From Anaerohabitans sp964387285 (lineage in GTDB: Bacteria; Zhuqueibacterota; Zhuqueibacteria; Residuimicrobiales; Residuimicrobiaceae): DNA of 64,000 nucleotides. The stretch is from the NCBI GenBank assembly GCA_964387285.1, contig CAYLWO010000008.1:1-64000 (forward strand), written 5' to 3'. The translations under genes were made by a program, and so were the position numbers. The notes under the pieces are model-generated. The model was not told the origin of the DNA. It was given only the letters and a program-made list of their open reading frames with translations, and ran no database searches. Of the stretch, positions 17,568-26,616 are shown in pieces; the first letter of the stretch is position 1; each line of letters starts with the position of its first letter.

Positions 17568-19580
17568 ATGAGATTTTATTTTTTCCTCTTATCCGCAATT
17601 GTTTCATGTTGCTTTTTATCCTGCAAAAGTCCCGGTTCCAGCGCCGCGTCTCCCGATTATCGCGATATCTATCCCGATACCTGGACGGCCACTGATGATC
17701 TGGGACGATCTCTGCCGACGCAATCGGAAGCTGGAGCGGTGAAACGGGACCAGGAGCGCATGGTTGGTATTTTTTATATCACCTGGCACAGCGATCAAAA
17801 TGCCAATCTGCCATCTCCCTATAATGCCGATGTTTCAAAAATTTTATTAAAGGATCCCGCGGCACGCCTGGATCCTGATCATCCCTTGTGGAATGCAGGC
17901 TCTTATCACTGGGGCGAGCCGGAAATGGGGTATTTTCTCAGCAAAGACGAATACGTCATCCGCAAGGATATGTCGATGCTGGCTGACGCCGGCGTGGATG
18001 TCCTCATCATGGATGTAACCAATGCCGTGCTTTACTGGGATGAGTGGGCGAAGGTTTTTTCCGTCATGGAAAAAATGAAAGCAGAGGGCAACAAGGTGCC
18101 CCAATTCTGTTTCTGGGCATTTAACGGCGAGGTGATCACTGTGGTGCAGAAACTCTATGATGCCTTTTATAAAACGGGCAAGCATAAAGACCTGTGGTTC
18201 TATTGGGATAATAAACCCCTGTTGCTCTATAACAGCAATCCGAGTATCAGCGCCAGTCGCAGCGCCGTCAAGCACCCCAATCCGCACTATGACCCTGCAG
18301 CCAAGACCGATCCGGCGCATCCTCACTATGGCGACCCTGATTTTGCAGAAGAGTATTATCGCGATTATACCAGGGAGGTTAAGGCATTTTTCACCCTGCG
18401 CACCATGTGGTGGGGCTATTACAAATGGCACGGACAGCGCTTTATCGGTACAGAGGATAATTGGAGTTTTGGCTATGCCATGGAAGACAAACAGGTCAGC
18501 TCGCTCACTCCAGAGCAACTGGTTTCGACACATCTTGGCAAAAAGGAGCAGGCCGCTGTCACCCCGGGTCAGCATGCTTCCACCACCGTGGGTAAATGTT
18601 GGACGCGTGAGCATGGTGAACCGATACTTAATAAATATGATCTTCCTGACTCGGCCTATGTTCCGTGGCTCGGCAGAACCGTGGCCAATCCCGAAGGCTA
18701 TGGCATCTACTTTCAACAACGATGGGAGGAAGCGCTGGCCGTTGATCCGCCGTTCATCTATCTGAACGATTGGAATGAATGGACCGCGGGCAAATATCCT
18801 GCTGAAAAAGGAACAACTTTTCCCTTTATGGGCCGTCAAAGTGATTTCTTCTTTGTCGATCAATACAATGCCGAATTCAACCGTTGCATTCAACCCATGA
18901 AAAACGGCTACTCTGACAATTATTATATGCAGATGGTTCAGAACATACGACGATATAAAGGCGTTCGCGCCGTCCCACAATTAACCGGATTGTACAAGAT
19001 CGACATTGACGGCTCATTCGATGACTGGCAGAGAATTAAAAACGAATACCGTGACGCCATCGGCGATACTTTTCATCGCGACTATCCCGGTTACGGCGGT
19101 TTACACTACAAAAATAACTCTGGCCGCAATGACATCGTTGCCGGCAAAGTGGCGATCGATGACCGGTACATCTACTTTTTGGTGCAAGCAAACGCTCCGC
19201 TTACGCCCCATACGGACGCGAACTGGATGTTGCTGCTTATCGATGCGGATAATAACAGTGATACAGGCTGGTACGGTTACGATTATCTCGTGAATAAAAA
19301 CATTATCGATGAAAGCACCACCACGCTGCAACGCTATGATAGCGCTACGGCCTCTTGGATCGAGCAAACCCGACTCTCATTCCGCTATTCTGCCGACAAA
19401 CTGGAGCTGGCGATTCCACGCGATGAAATTTGCCTGACCGCAGCTAGTCTGACCTTTGATTTTCACTGGGCCGACAATCCGGCTGATCTGCAATCCCCGA
19501 TTTCTTTCTGTCTGAACGGCGACAGCGCACCCAACCGCAGATTCAATTATCGCTGCATCTGGCGATCTACCGGACATTGA
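17568..19580 (+). CDS. GH99/WbsX-like glycoside hydrolase lipoprotein with C-terminal sugar-binding domain
   Basis: 670 aa. The N-terminus is a lipoprotein signal (MRFYFFLLSAIVSCCFLSCK, lipid-bearing Cys probably at 19). Catalytic-type domain: MVGIFYITWHSDQN, DMSMLADAGVDVLIMDVTNA, and PFIYLNDWNEWTAGKYP, the WNEW motif typical of GH99/WbsX-like endo-acting glycosidases. From about residue 480 a DOMON/CBM9-like domain begins (KIDIDGSFDDWQRIKNEYRD, then DDRYIYFLVQANAPL and LLLIDADNNSDTGWYGYDY). A membrane-anchored glycan hydrolase is the best reading; linkage specificity is not readable. It starts 7 bases after the esterase gene. A damaged gene and a GH2 enzyme follow. Confidence 0.8.
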   Translation: MRFYFFLLSAIVSCCFLSCKSPGSSAASPDYRDIYPDTWTATDDLGRSLPTQSEAGAVKRDQERMVGIFYITWHSDQNANLPSPYNADVSKILLKDPAARLDPDHPLWNAGSYHWGEPEMGYFLSKDEYVIRKDMSMLADAGVDVLIMDVTNAVLYWDEWAKVFSVMEKMKAEGNKVPQFCFWAFNGEVITVVQKLYDAFYKTGKHKDLWFYWDNKPLLLYNSNPSISASRSAVKHPNPHYDPAAKTDPAHPHYGDPDFAEEYYRDYTREVKAFFTLRTMWWGYYKWHGQRFIGTEDNWSFGYAMEDKQVSSLTPEQLVSTHLGKKEQAAVTPGQHASTTVGKCWTREHGEPILNKYDLPDSAYVPWLGRTVANPEGYGIYFQQRWEEALAVDPPFIYLNDWNEWTAGKYPAEKGTTFPFMGRQSDFFFVDQYNAEFNRCIQPMKNGYSDNYYMQMVQNIRRYKGVRAVPQLTGLYKIDIDGSFDDWQRIKNEYRDAIGDTFHRDYPGYGGLHYKNNSGRNDIVAGKVAIDDRYIYFLVQANAPLTPHTDANWMLLLIDADNNSDTGWYGYDYLVNKNIIDESTTTLQRYDSATASWIEQTRLSFRYSADKLELAIPRDEICLTAASLTFDFHWADNPADLQSPISFCLNGDSAPNRRFNYRCIWRSTGH

Positions 19581-19602
19581 GGTTTTGTAAAAGGTAAAAA
19601 AA

Positions 19603-19960
19603 ATGAAAGGATGGACTGTGTCCGTAAGATCTGTCTGTTTCATGGCGTTGTTTTGCGTGCGTTTTGGGGCGGCGCTGATCGTCCTAGTATTAAAGTCCCG
19701 TTGGGCGATTTATTCGGCGTCAGCAATGACCAGGTAAGACCGATTCGTTCTTTGGCGTTCACGGCTAATCCGGGCACCAAATCGGACGCACAGATCATTT
19801 TGCACTGCTGTTTTCCGGTTTTGTCGATATTCCTGTCAAAGGCGTTTATGCTTTTTATTTGATGTCCTATGACGGAGGCCGACTATACATTGGCGATCAA
19901 TTGCTGGTTGATAACGAGGGCCGGCATAAGGCATATAAAATATTAATGAGGGCGCTATGA
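19603..19960 (+). pseudogene. Remnant of a DUF2961 (GH172-like) plus PA14 gene
   Basis: Three pieces of what looks like one secreted enzyme lie in three different frames. A start and signal peptide (MKGWTVSVRSVCFMALF) begins at 19603. Then comes a DUF2961-like block (DRPSIKVPLGDLFGVSNDQV, RSLAFTANPG), about 19670-19777. Then a PA14 block (RTDHFALLFSGFVDIPVKGV, YDGGRLYIGDQLLVDNEGRH) runs to a TGA at 19958-19960. The full families together need over a thousand bases more, so large internal deletions have occurred. The stop of the PA14 frame overlaps the ATG of the following GH2 gene as ATGA, showing that the intact gene was translationally coupled to it. The family assignment is from memory of motifs, not a search. 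Confidence 0.6.
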
Positions 19961-22900
19961 ATGGCAACTTTTTAAGAATTCTGCAAAGGAGTGTGCTGTT
20001 TGGTTTTTTTGTTTTATCATCGGCCCGGGCCATTGTTCCGGAAGACGCGCCTTCAGAATATATTCAATCATTGAACGGGACCTGGAAATTCAAGCTCTTT
20101 TTAAACAGCAGTTCATCAAAGAGCCTGTCTTATCAGGATACCGACTTTTACAGAGACTGGTCCTTAATCAATGTGCCGGCTAACTGGGAGTTGCAGGGCT
20201 TTGAGGAACCACAATACGGCATACCGGTCGATTCAACAGTCGGCGTATACCAAAGATGTTTCACACTTCCGGCTTCCTGGCGTTCGCGTCACATAGTGTT
20301 TTACAGCGAAGGCATTGCGTTCGGCTACGAGTTGTGGATCAACGGAAAACGCATCGGTTCATTTGTAAGCGCTTTTCAACGTGCCGAGTTTGACATCACG
20401 CCGTACGTTCATTTTGATCAGGACAATCTTTTAGTAATCCGTGTTTACCGAGATCATTATCAAATGAAATTTGATTGCACGGACGATTGGGCGCTTTCCG
20501 GCATATTCAGAGATGTCTATCTGTACGCAGCGCCACTCAGCCATGTTGAGGATTTGACGATTTTTACCAGGGTAGCCGAGAAGAATATGCCGGCCGGCAT
20601 CGGCGGTTCGATCAGCGTCAACCATTTTCTTGACAAGGACGTCAAGTTGGAAAAGTTGGCTGTGGAATTCACACTTGCCTATCAGGGCGCAGAGTTGTAT
20701 CATGAGGTCATTCCTGTGCGATGGGGCAATCTGAAATTCCTTCCGGATCCGCTCGAATTCTGGATCCCGGTTGCCGACGCCCGGCTGTGGAGTGCCGAAA
20801 CACCGTGTTTGTACGATCTGCAAATCATTTTAAAGAAAGATCAAGAGCGATTGCATATGCTGCAGCGACGGATCGGAATTCGCAAGGTAAGCATTGAAGA
20901 AGCGGTACTCAAGATAAACAACCGGCCGATCAAATTGCGCGGGGTGTGCCGGCTTGAAATTCATCCCGAGTTCGGGCGGGCCTCGCGAGATGAGCAGTGG
21001 CTCGAGGATTTGGAGATGATGAAAAAAGCCAATATCAATGCCGTCAGAATGACGCACTGGCCGCCGCATCCCCGGTTCTTAGACCTCTGCGATCAGCTTG
21101 GCTTTTATGTCATCGACGAAGTTCCTTTTGACGACGGCGATGAAAAGTTAACCGACGCCTTATGCCTCGATGCGCTTCTGGGCCGCGCGCAAAACACCAT
21201 TGATCGGGATAAAAACCATGCCTGCGTCATCATCTGGAGCATCGGCAACGAGCACCCCTCAACCCGGTATACGGCAAAAGCGGCTCAATTTGCCAAACTG
21301 CTGGATGCCACGCGTCCGGTGTTGTATCCGGATGAAAGGTCCGACAGGTTTTTGTCAGGCATTCCGACCTTTCTGGATTTCTTTGCGCCGCATTATATCT
21401 CTGCCGGCGAAATCAAAGAACTGGGCGATGATGAAACTCTGCAAAAACCGGTTATTCTCACCGAATATAATCATGCTCTGGACGTCGCCTTTGACGGATT
21501 GGCGGAAAAATGGGAGGTGATCGAGAGCTGCCCCAAATTGGCCGGCGGCATGATCTGGGCATGGTCTGATCAGGGATTATACCGCAAAGTGAATGGCAGA
21601 AAAGTGGTCGATTCTTATGCGGATGTCCATGCATTAAAATTCATTTCCACAACGCTGTCCGGAGATGTCTGGCTGGACAACAACACGATTCTGGACAGTC
21701 ATGGTCAATATGGAACCGACGGCATCGTCTATGCGGACCGGACGCCGCAAACCGATTATTGGGAGACGCGCAAGGTCTACACTCCGGTCAAGATTGTGGA
21801 AAAGGAAATCAGGGTCAAACCCGGCCAGAAGGGCGTCAAATTGACCTGTGTTAATCGTTATGATTATCTTGATTTGGAAAGAGTTGCGATCCAATGGCAA
21901 TATCGCATTAACGGTCGAACGGTGCAGCATGGCCGGTCATCGTTCCAGCTGGCCCCGCATGATACAGGCAAGATGAGCATTCCGCTTACTAGTACGAAAA
22001 AGTTGAACGAAGGGGAGCACAGTCTGGCCATAAACGTTATTGATCATAAAGGCCGGCAGATATATGAACACAGTGTACACCTCATTGCAGAGAGCGGTCC
22101 CATAGATTATCGTACCTTATCAGGACCGATGCCGTCGCTGGAGCAGTTGAATGAGATCTGTAGGGCCTTACCGGCGCCGTTTCCGCCATCTATTAAACTC
22201 GCTCATGGCGTAAAATTGACGGTTGCAGCGGACAACCTTTTCCATCTGAAATCGACGGATGGACTGGAACTAACCATGCCGTTCATACGGGTCGGCAGAA
22301 AGCCGACCATGGCAGAGCGGAGGAATTGTAAGGACCAATTATGGGAACCGCCTTTGCTGAAGGATGGTCAATTGATGAAGAAGGAGCATCGTGTCTGCGA
22401 TAGGGGGAGGCTGATATATTGTGAATATCTATTTTCCCGGCCAGACGCCGCTTCTCAGAAAATCATGCTTTTGTTATGGCTACTGGTTGCTGATCAGGGG
22501 TGGATCGATGTGCGGTATGATTTAGAACCTTTGCAGTGCAAAGGGCTTGTCCAGGAATTGGGGCTGGCCATGATGATCAAAGACAAGATTGCTCGCGTGC
22601 AATGGCTGGGAGACGGTCCTTATCCGGCTTATCCTTTCAAAAGCGAATTGTCCGAACGAGGCATCTGGTCTATCGAACAAACCGACAGGTATTTCAACGG
22701 CAATCGCATGAATGTGGATGTTGCGTTGCTGACGAATGAAAAACGGCAGGGAGTCGGTATTCTGGGGAACGCGGAGAATTTGTGTTGGGAACAGGGAGCA
22801 TCGTCCATGATGCTGAGTCACAATCTAAAGGTTGCCGGGTTGGGCACGAAAGGCACGCTCCCCCGTGCACTCGTGCCAATCGAATCAGTCGGAAAAATTT

Positions 22901-22971
22901 CCGGAAATTTTCGCTTGTGGCTATTGACATCGGGCAAGTATCCCGAATTTCTGGCCAAGCTGTTTCCTTGA
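19957..22971 (+). CDS. Secreted glycoside hydrolase family 2 protein (beta-galactosidase-like)
   Basis: 1004 aa; GAGG 5 bases before the ATG; signal peptide ends near SSARAIVPED. GH2 layout: jelly-roll N-domain (YIQSLNGTWKFKLF, INVPANWELQGFEEPQYGIP, GYELWINGKRIGSF), immunoglobulin-like domain with DDWALSGIFRDVYLYA, TIM barrel with GVCRLEIHPEFGRA, the acid/base Glu432 in IIWSIGNEHPS and the nucleophile Glu503 in PVILTEYNHAL, then C-terminal beta domains (small-chain-like, GDGPYPAYPFKS). It is probably an exo-acting beta-glycosidase of the periplasm. Barrel residues such as EIHPEFG differ from classical LacZ (DRHEHHP-like), so the sugar may not be galactose. It is the last gene of the block bracketed by the MITE-like copies. 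Confidence 0.88.
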   Translation: MNGNFLRILQRSVLFGFFVLSSARAIVPEDAPSEYIQSLNGTWKFKLFLNSSSSKSLSYQDTDFYRDWSLINVPANWELQGFEEPQYGIPVDSTVGVYQRCFTLPASWRSRHIVFYSEGIAFGYELWINGKRIGSFVSAFQRAEFDITPYVHFDQDNLLVIRVYRDHYQMKFDCTDDWALSGIFRDVYLYAAPLSHVEDLTIFTRVAEKNMPAGIGGSISVNHFLDKDVKLEKLAVEFTLAYQGAELYHEVIPVRWGNLKFLPDPLEFWIPVADARLWSAETPCLYDLQIILKKDQERLHMLQRRIGIRKVSIEEAVLKINNRPIKLRGVCRLEIHPEFGRASRDEQWLEDLEMMKKANINAVRMTHWPPHPRFLDLCDQLGFYVIDEVPFDDGDEKLTDALCLDALLGRAQNTIDRDKNHACVIIWSIGNEHPSTRYTAKAAQFAKLLDATRPVLYPDERSDRFLSGIPTFLDFFAPHYISAGEIKELGDDETLQKPVILTEYNHALDVAFDGLAEKWEVIESCPKLAGGMIWAWSDQGLYRKVNGRKVVDSYADVHALKFISTTLSGDVWLDNNTILDSHGQYGTDGIVYADRTPQTDYWETRKVYTPVKIVEKEIRVKPGQKGVKLTCVNRYDYLDLERVAIQWQYRINGRTVQHGRSSFQLAPHDTGKMSIPLTSTKKLNEGEHSLAINVIDHKGRQIYEHSVHLIAESGPIDYRTLSGPMPSLEQLNEICRALPAPFPPSIKLAHGVKLTVAADNLFHLKSTDGLELTMPFIRVGRKPTMAERRNCKDQLWEPPLLKDGQLMKKEHRVCDRGRLIYCEYLFSRPDAASQKIMLLLWLLVADQGWIDVRYDLEPLQCKGLVQELGLAMMIKDKIARVQWLGDGPYPAYPFKSELSERGIWSIEQTDRYFNGNRMNVDVALLTNEKRQGVGILGNAENLCWEQGASSMMLSHNLKVAGLGTKGTLPRALVPIESVGKISGNFRLWLLTSGKYPEFLAKLFP

Positions 22972-22988
22972 GTGAGCGATTGCCTGGT

Positions 22989-23018
22989 CCTTGCGAAGGT
23001 TGCAAACTTTCGCAAGGT
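22989..23018. repeat. CCTTGCGAAGG hairpin repeat, copy 1
   Basis: CCTTGCGAAGGTT and a near-complementary CTTTCGCAAGG arm around a short A/C loop. The same type of hairpin is at 53648-53679. It lies 18 bases after the GH2 stop and could also work as a terminator. Confidence 0.6.
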
Positions 23019-23040
23019 TGTTTTGCGCAAGATGGTTGAA

Positions 23041-23223
23041 AAATGTCGGATACCTCGAGTGGTTGTCGTAAAAGGCAGAACAACCCCGGGGTCACGGTTT
23101 TTGTGACCCCGGGTGTTTCTTAACTCATTGATTATGCGTCGAGAGACACCCGGAGTGGCCGCAAAAAACGCGGCCACATCCGGGGTCTGGGGTTTTTCGA
23201 CAGTCTCCGAAGGTCCGACATTT
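23041..23223. repeat. MITE-like element, right copy of an inverted pair
   Basis: Reverse-complement copy of the element at 15046-15230, differing at a small number of positions. Left end AAATGTCGGATACCTCGAG, right end AGTCTCCGAAGGTCCGACAT. Both internal GC-rich hairpins are kept. The left terminal repeat is more diverged (GGTTGTCGTAAAA for GACTGTCGCAAAA). It lies between the convergent ends of the GH2 gene and the aminotransferase gene. Confidence 0.8.
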
Positions 23224-23260
23224 GGTTCCGGTTTATCCCGGTTGGGTGTTTACAAGATGA

Positions 23261-24502
23261 TCACTTTTTTGATTTATAATAACCGGCCACTTTATCAATG
23301 GCAGCGGCCATTTCTTTTATATCCTGTTCCGCATAGAATTCGTTGATTTGCAGGTTGATGGTCTCCTCAAAGGCTTTTTCCGCGTTCGGGCAGAGTCCAT
23401 CGTGATAACTGATATTCGTTTTAAATTCGCTGTTGACAAACGGATGCATGCTGTTGGGAAAAGCGGAGCGGTTGCGGAAAATATCATACTGGTACTCGCA
23501 CATGCCTCCGGTTATGAGATGAGGTGAATTGGGAATCCCCTCTGCTGCCAGCGCTTTGGAAAAATCAGCCAGTGTAACTTGCATCTGCTGTAAATCGATG
23601 CGAAACATAAATAGAAAGTAGCTGTGTCGACATCCTTCGGGAACAGACTGGGGAGTAATGCCGGGGATCTGCTTTAAATACTTGGTCAGCTGTGTGCCGA
23701 GTTGGTTGCGTCGCTCGATGATTCCATCCAGCTTTTTCAGCTGCGCCAGAGCTACGGCGCCCTGCAGCTCGGTCATTTGATAGTTGGGAGCAAGAAAGAA
23801 CGGATTTCTTTTGCCCGCCTCGCGATCATAACATTTATCCAAAAAGAGACTGGCGATCTTTCTCTTTTTTTCATCATTGGTCAGCACCATGCCGCCGCTG
23901 CCGCAGGTGATGTGTTTGAAATGATTCAGACTGAAGGCATTCATGACGCCCATGGTGCCGGCCAGTCGACCTTTGTAATCGCACAGATAAGCCTGAGCGC
24001 AATCTTCGATGACCGGTATACGATATTTCTCGCCCAGGGCCAGAATTTTATCCATATCGGCGGCCAGGCCGGAGTGATGAACGACGATGATCGCGCCGGT
24101 GCGCGAGGTTATCACTTGTTCAATGCTGTCGGCCGTCATGTTGTATGTCAGCGGATCGATGTCGGCAAATACGGGAATGAGATTTTGATACAGAATGCCC
24201 GTCAATGTGCCCATGTCGGTAATCGCGCTGGTGATCACCTCGGTTCCGGGCGCCAGTTCCAGAGCGCCGACGGCAATATGAACCGCTGCGGTACCTGAAG
24301 AACAGGCGATGCAATGCTTCATATTGTACATGGCCGCGAACTCGTGCTGAAACTGGAATACTTTTTTGCCGAAAAAGTAGAAAAGCATGTCGTTATCGAT
24401 CACTTCCAACAACTGCTTCTTCTCTTCTTCACCGAACCGTTTGCCGGAGCCGAAGGGCGTTGTTTTTGTTTTTGGGCCCCCATTTATTGCCAATTCCAAC
24501 AT
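23261..24502 (-). CDS. DegT/DnrJ/EryC1/StrS-family PLP aminotransferase
   Basis: 413 aa; GGGAGAGG sits just before the ATG. Fold-type I features: substrate/PLP region HCIACSSGTAAVHIAVGAL, VIEDCAQAYLCDYKGR with the PLP-pyridine Asp, and the Schiff-base Lys in FSLNHFKHITCGSGGM. The family transfers an amino group to keto-sugars or inosose-type rings. It is the second gene of a minus-strand pair: the NRAMP-like transporter ends 40 bases upstream. No other amino-sugar pathway gene is adjacent, so the substrate is uncertain. The N-terminal ELAINGGPKT is typical of the cyclitol/3-amino-5-hydroxybenzoate-like branch of the family. Confidence 0.92.
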   Translation of the reverse strand: MLELAINGGPKTKTTPFGSGKRFGEEEKKQLLEVIDNDMLFYFFGKKVFQFQHEFAAMYNMKHCIACSSGTAAVHIAVGALELAPGTEVITSAITDMGTLTGILYQNLIPVFADIDPLTYNMTADSIEQVITSRTGAIIVVHHSGLAADMDKILALGEKYRIPVIEDCAQAYLCDYKGRLAGTMGVMNAFSLNHFKHITCGSGGMVLTNDEKKRKIASLFLDKCYDREAGKRNPFFLAPNYQMTELQGAVALAQLKKLDGIIERRNQLGTQLTKYLKQIPGITPQSVPEGCRHSYFLFMFRIDLQQMQVTLADFSKALAAEGIPNSPHLITGGMCEYQYDIFRNRSAFPNSMHPFVNSEFKTNISYHDGLCPNAEKAFEETINLQINEFYAEQDIKEMAAAIDKVAGYYKSKK

Positions 24503-24542
24503 AACAACCTCTCCCTTTGTTTTAGTTGGTTATAGGAAAAGT

Positions 24543-25799
24543 TTATTTGAAATACGATGCCAGACCTATTACACCATAATAAGACATGAAAGCTGAAAAA
24601 ATAATCGCTCCAACGCAGGCGATGTTCATCAGCAAGCTATTTTTAAATTGCCCCAAATGCTTCTGGTTCAATAAAACTGTAATTCCAACCGTTGATAAAG
24701 GTACTATCACCGCCAAAAGCGCCATGGTCAGAATCATGAGAGAGACCGGATTTGTTTTCATGTAAGGACCGAATAAACAAATCAGAATGCCGAGGCCGAC
24801 AAAAATCCGGCTCATCCGGGATTTGGGATTGATCTGCACATTCGTGTAATCCGCAATAACCCAGGGCGCAATCAGAACGGTCGGGATCAGACTGGAGACG
24901 CCGGCGCCGACAATGCCGATGATAAACAAAGAGATCGCAAATTTTCCTGCCAGCGGTTCCAGGGTTCTGACCATATCGATGGCATTTTCAATCGGCTTGT
25001 TCATGACGTATAGAGTGCCGGCGGCGCAAATCATGATGGCGATGCTGAGCAGGAACATCATGCTCACAGATACGAATGCATCGCTGCTTGCGGTCTTTGC
25101 TTGTGCCAGTCTCCATCCTTTAGCCTTGACGGTGATGCTGCGACAGTACAGCATGGCCGAACTGAATGTAGTGCCCGCCATACCGGCCACCAGCAAGGAA
25201 GCTCCGGGTTCTTTTGGCGCCGAGGGTACTAATCCTGAAATGATATCACGCCATGATGGAACCACCATTACGGCGGTAGCCAGAAAGGAAATCCCCATCA
25301 CCATAACCAGGGCTGCCAGGATTTTTTCTAAAAATTGATATTCCCCTGTCCATAGTATGATAAAAAGAATGGCAGCCAAAGACAGGGTCAGGGCGAATTT
25401 TATGGCGCCGTTATAATAGCCGCCGGCGTACCTGATCCACTCTTGCAGCAGATCCACCACGATAGCCATTAAACCGGTGAGACTGGCGAATTCGGCGATA
25501 ATGACCGCTGTCATGATAAAAAAGCCGATCTGTTTGCCCATCGGCAGCCGCTGTTTGATGGCATACAAAATTGTTTCACCGGTGATCAAGGTATAACGAC
25601 CGAAAGTGATCAGTCCGACGTAGGTGAATACACAGGATAGAACCAGCGTCCAGGTAAGCGACATGCCCCATCGAGAACCTGCGGAAGCCATGGTGGTGAC
25701 GCTTCCGGTGCCGATGTTGTAGCCGATCAGGAACAAACCGGGCCCCAATACCGCAAGTAACCTGGCGATGGCGCTGGAATTCACTTTTTTCTTATTCAT
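24543..25799 (-). CDS. NRAMP-family (SLC11-like) membrane transporter, non-canonical
   Basis: 418 aa with about 11 hydrophobic segments. The N-terminal helix GPGLFLIGYNIGTGSVTTM aligns with NRAMP TM1, but the metal-binding D-P-G-N is replaced by N-I-G-T-G-S (residues 28-33). In TM6, where classical members have M-P-H, it has AGMAGTTFSSAML (around residues 203-215). The protein is therefore unlikely to be a standard Mn/Fe transporter and belongs with divergent NRAMP-related proteins of uncertain cargo. It heads an apparent two-gene operon with the DegT-type aminotransferase. No yybP-type or other riboswitch is visible upstream. The ribosome site is weak (GGGAAAAG). Confidence 0.85.
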   Translation of the reverse strand: MNKKKVNSSAIARLLAVLGPGLFLIGYNIGTGSVTTMASAGSRWGMSLTWTLVLSCVFTYVGLITFGRYTLITGETILYAIKQRLPMGKQIGFFIMTAVIIAEFASLTGLMAIVVDLLQEWIRYAGGYYNGAIKFALTLSLAAILFIILWTGEYQFLEKILAALVMVMGISFLATAVMVVPSWRDIISGLVPSAPKEPGASLLVAGMAGTTFSSAMLYCRSITVKAKGWRLAQAKTASSDAFVSVSMMFLLSIAIMICAAGTLYVMNKPIENAIDMVRTLEPLAGKFAISLFIIGIVGAGVSSLIPTVLIAPWVIADYTNVQINPKSRMSRIFVGLGILICLFGPYMKTNPVSLMILTMALLAVIVPLSTVGITVLLNQKHLGQFKNSLLMNIACVGAIIFSAFMSYYGVIGLASYFK

Positions 25800-26084
25800 T
25801 TTCTTTTCCCGTTAATACCTATTCCTAAACTGTAGAGTTCTCAGGATGTTGAAACGGTTTGAGTGAGCAAGGATTATTTCGTCTGCTATGCTTGACTGCG
25901 CCATGGAATGAATGTGCCGCACCTTTTCTGTCCGGCAATTGCTTTTATTTAACGAATAAATTAGAAATTAGCAAGATGTTTTTGCGAGTCCAAGAGCTGC
26001 TTGCCACTGGGTCTTTACACTCATGCGAGGGTTTTTATGTCACTAGCCACATGCAGATTATTCGCTGTGCGACCTGTGTACAAA

Positions 26085-26246
26085 TCCTGAGGGGGATCGA
26101 TATGTGCAATCTCCGCGGCCAGCCCGTATACGGTCAGCTGGGAAGGCAAAGACCGCAACGGCCGGATGGCAGCGGGCGGCGTGTGCCTATGCAGAATACA
26201 GGCAGGAAACCTTCATAAAACGATGCGCATGCTGCTGTTGAAATAA
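26085..26246 (+). pseudogene. Remnant of a T9SS C-terminal sorting domain
   Basis: A frame ending TAA at 26244-26246 reads YTVSWEGKDRNGRMAAGGV, then RIQAGNLHKTMRMLLLK. This is the last half of a Por-secretion sorting domain (compare the tail at 14880-15001). Just upstream, in another frame, DMCNLRGQPV resembles the earlier strand of the same domain (YNxxGQxV), so a deletion with frameshift joined the two parts. No body of the protein remains in 25800-26085. Confidence 0.6.
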
Positions 26247-26377
26247 TCCTGTAAAAACATCGGGCTTTGTGGATGTATAGCCTGCCCTGTGAGAGAAAAC
26301 ATTTGGGGTTGCAGAAAGCGCGACCACGGGGTTGGTCGACTGAAAGGCATTCCTCTTGCTTGGCAAGCATTTTCACC

Positions 26378-26485
26378 CCTGAATTATTCTATCGCGCCCC
26401 GTTGGGGCTCAATTGATTGGTTGCCTGGTCCTGGGCCTGCGGCCCAGGCTATAATAAATCGCGCCGTTGGCGCTCTCCTGCTGTC
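26378..26485. repeat. Cross-phylum palindromic repeat (GCCCCGTTGGGGC / GGCCTGCGGCC type)
   Basis: Contains GCCCCGTTGGGGC (26396-26408), then CCTGGGCCTGCGGCCCAGG (26429-26447), CTATAATAAATCGC and GCGCCGTTGGCGC. I recognise this combination as a widespread intergenic repeat of Bacteroidetes, Planctomycetes and relatives, whose function is unknown. A weaker hairpin with GGTTGCAGAAAGCGCGACCACGG lies at 26306. Confidence 0.7.
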
Positions 26486-26616
26486 ATATCCCTTGTTGCC
26501 ACCACTTTGGTTTGCATGCTGTTCTGGCTCTCCTCTGTTTACCAAGCAAGCCTGCAAGCCGCCAGGCAATAATGTTGGTATTATTATTTTTTGAAATTGC
26601 GAAACAGAGCAATCTT

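Noticed and set aside
25859..26218. 119-codon plus-strand frame
   Set aside because: Crosses the T9SS remnant in the wrong frame and has no homology I can recognise; only the remnant frame is meaningful.
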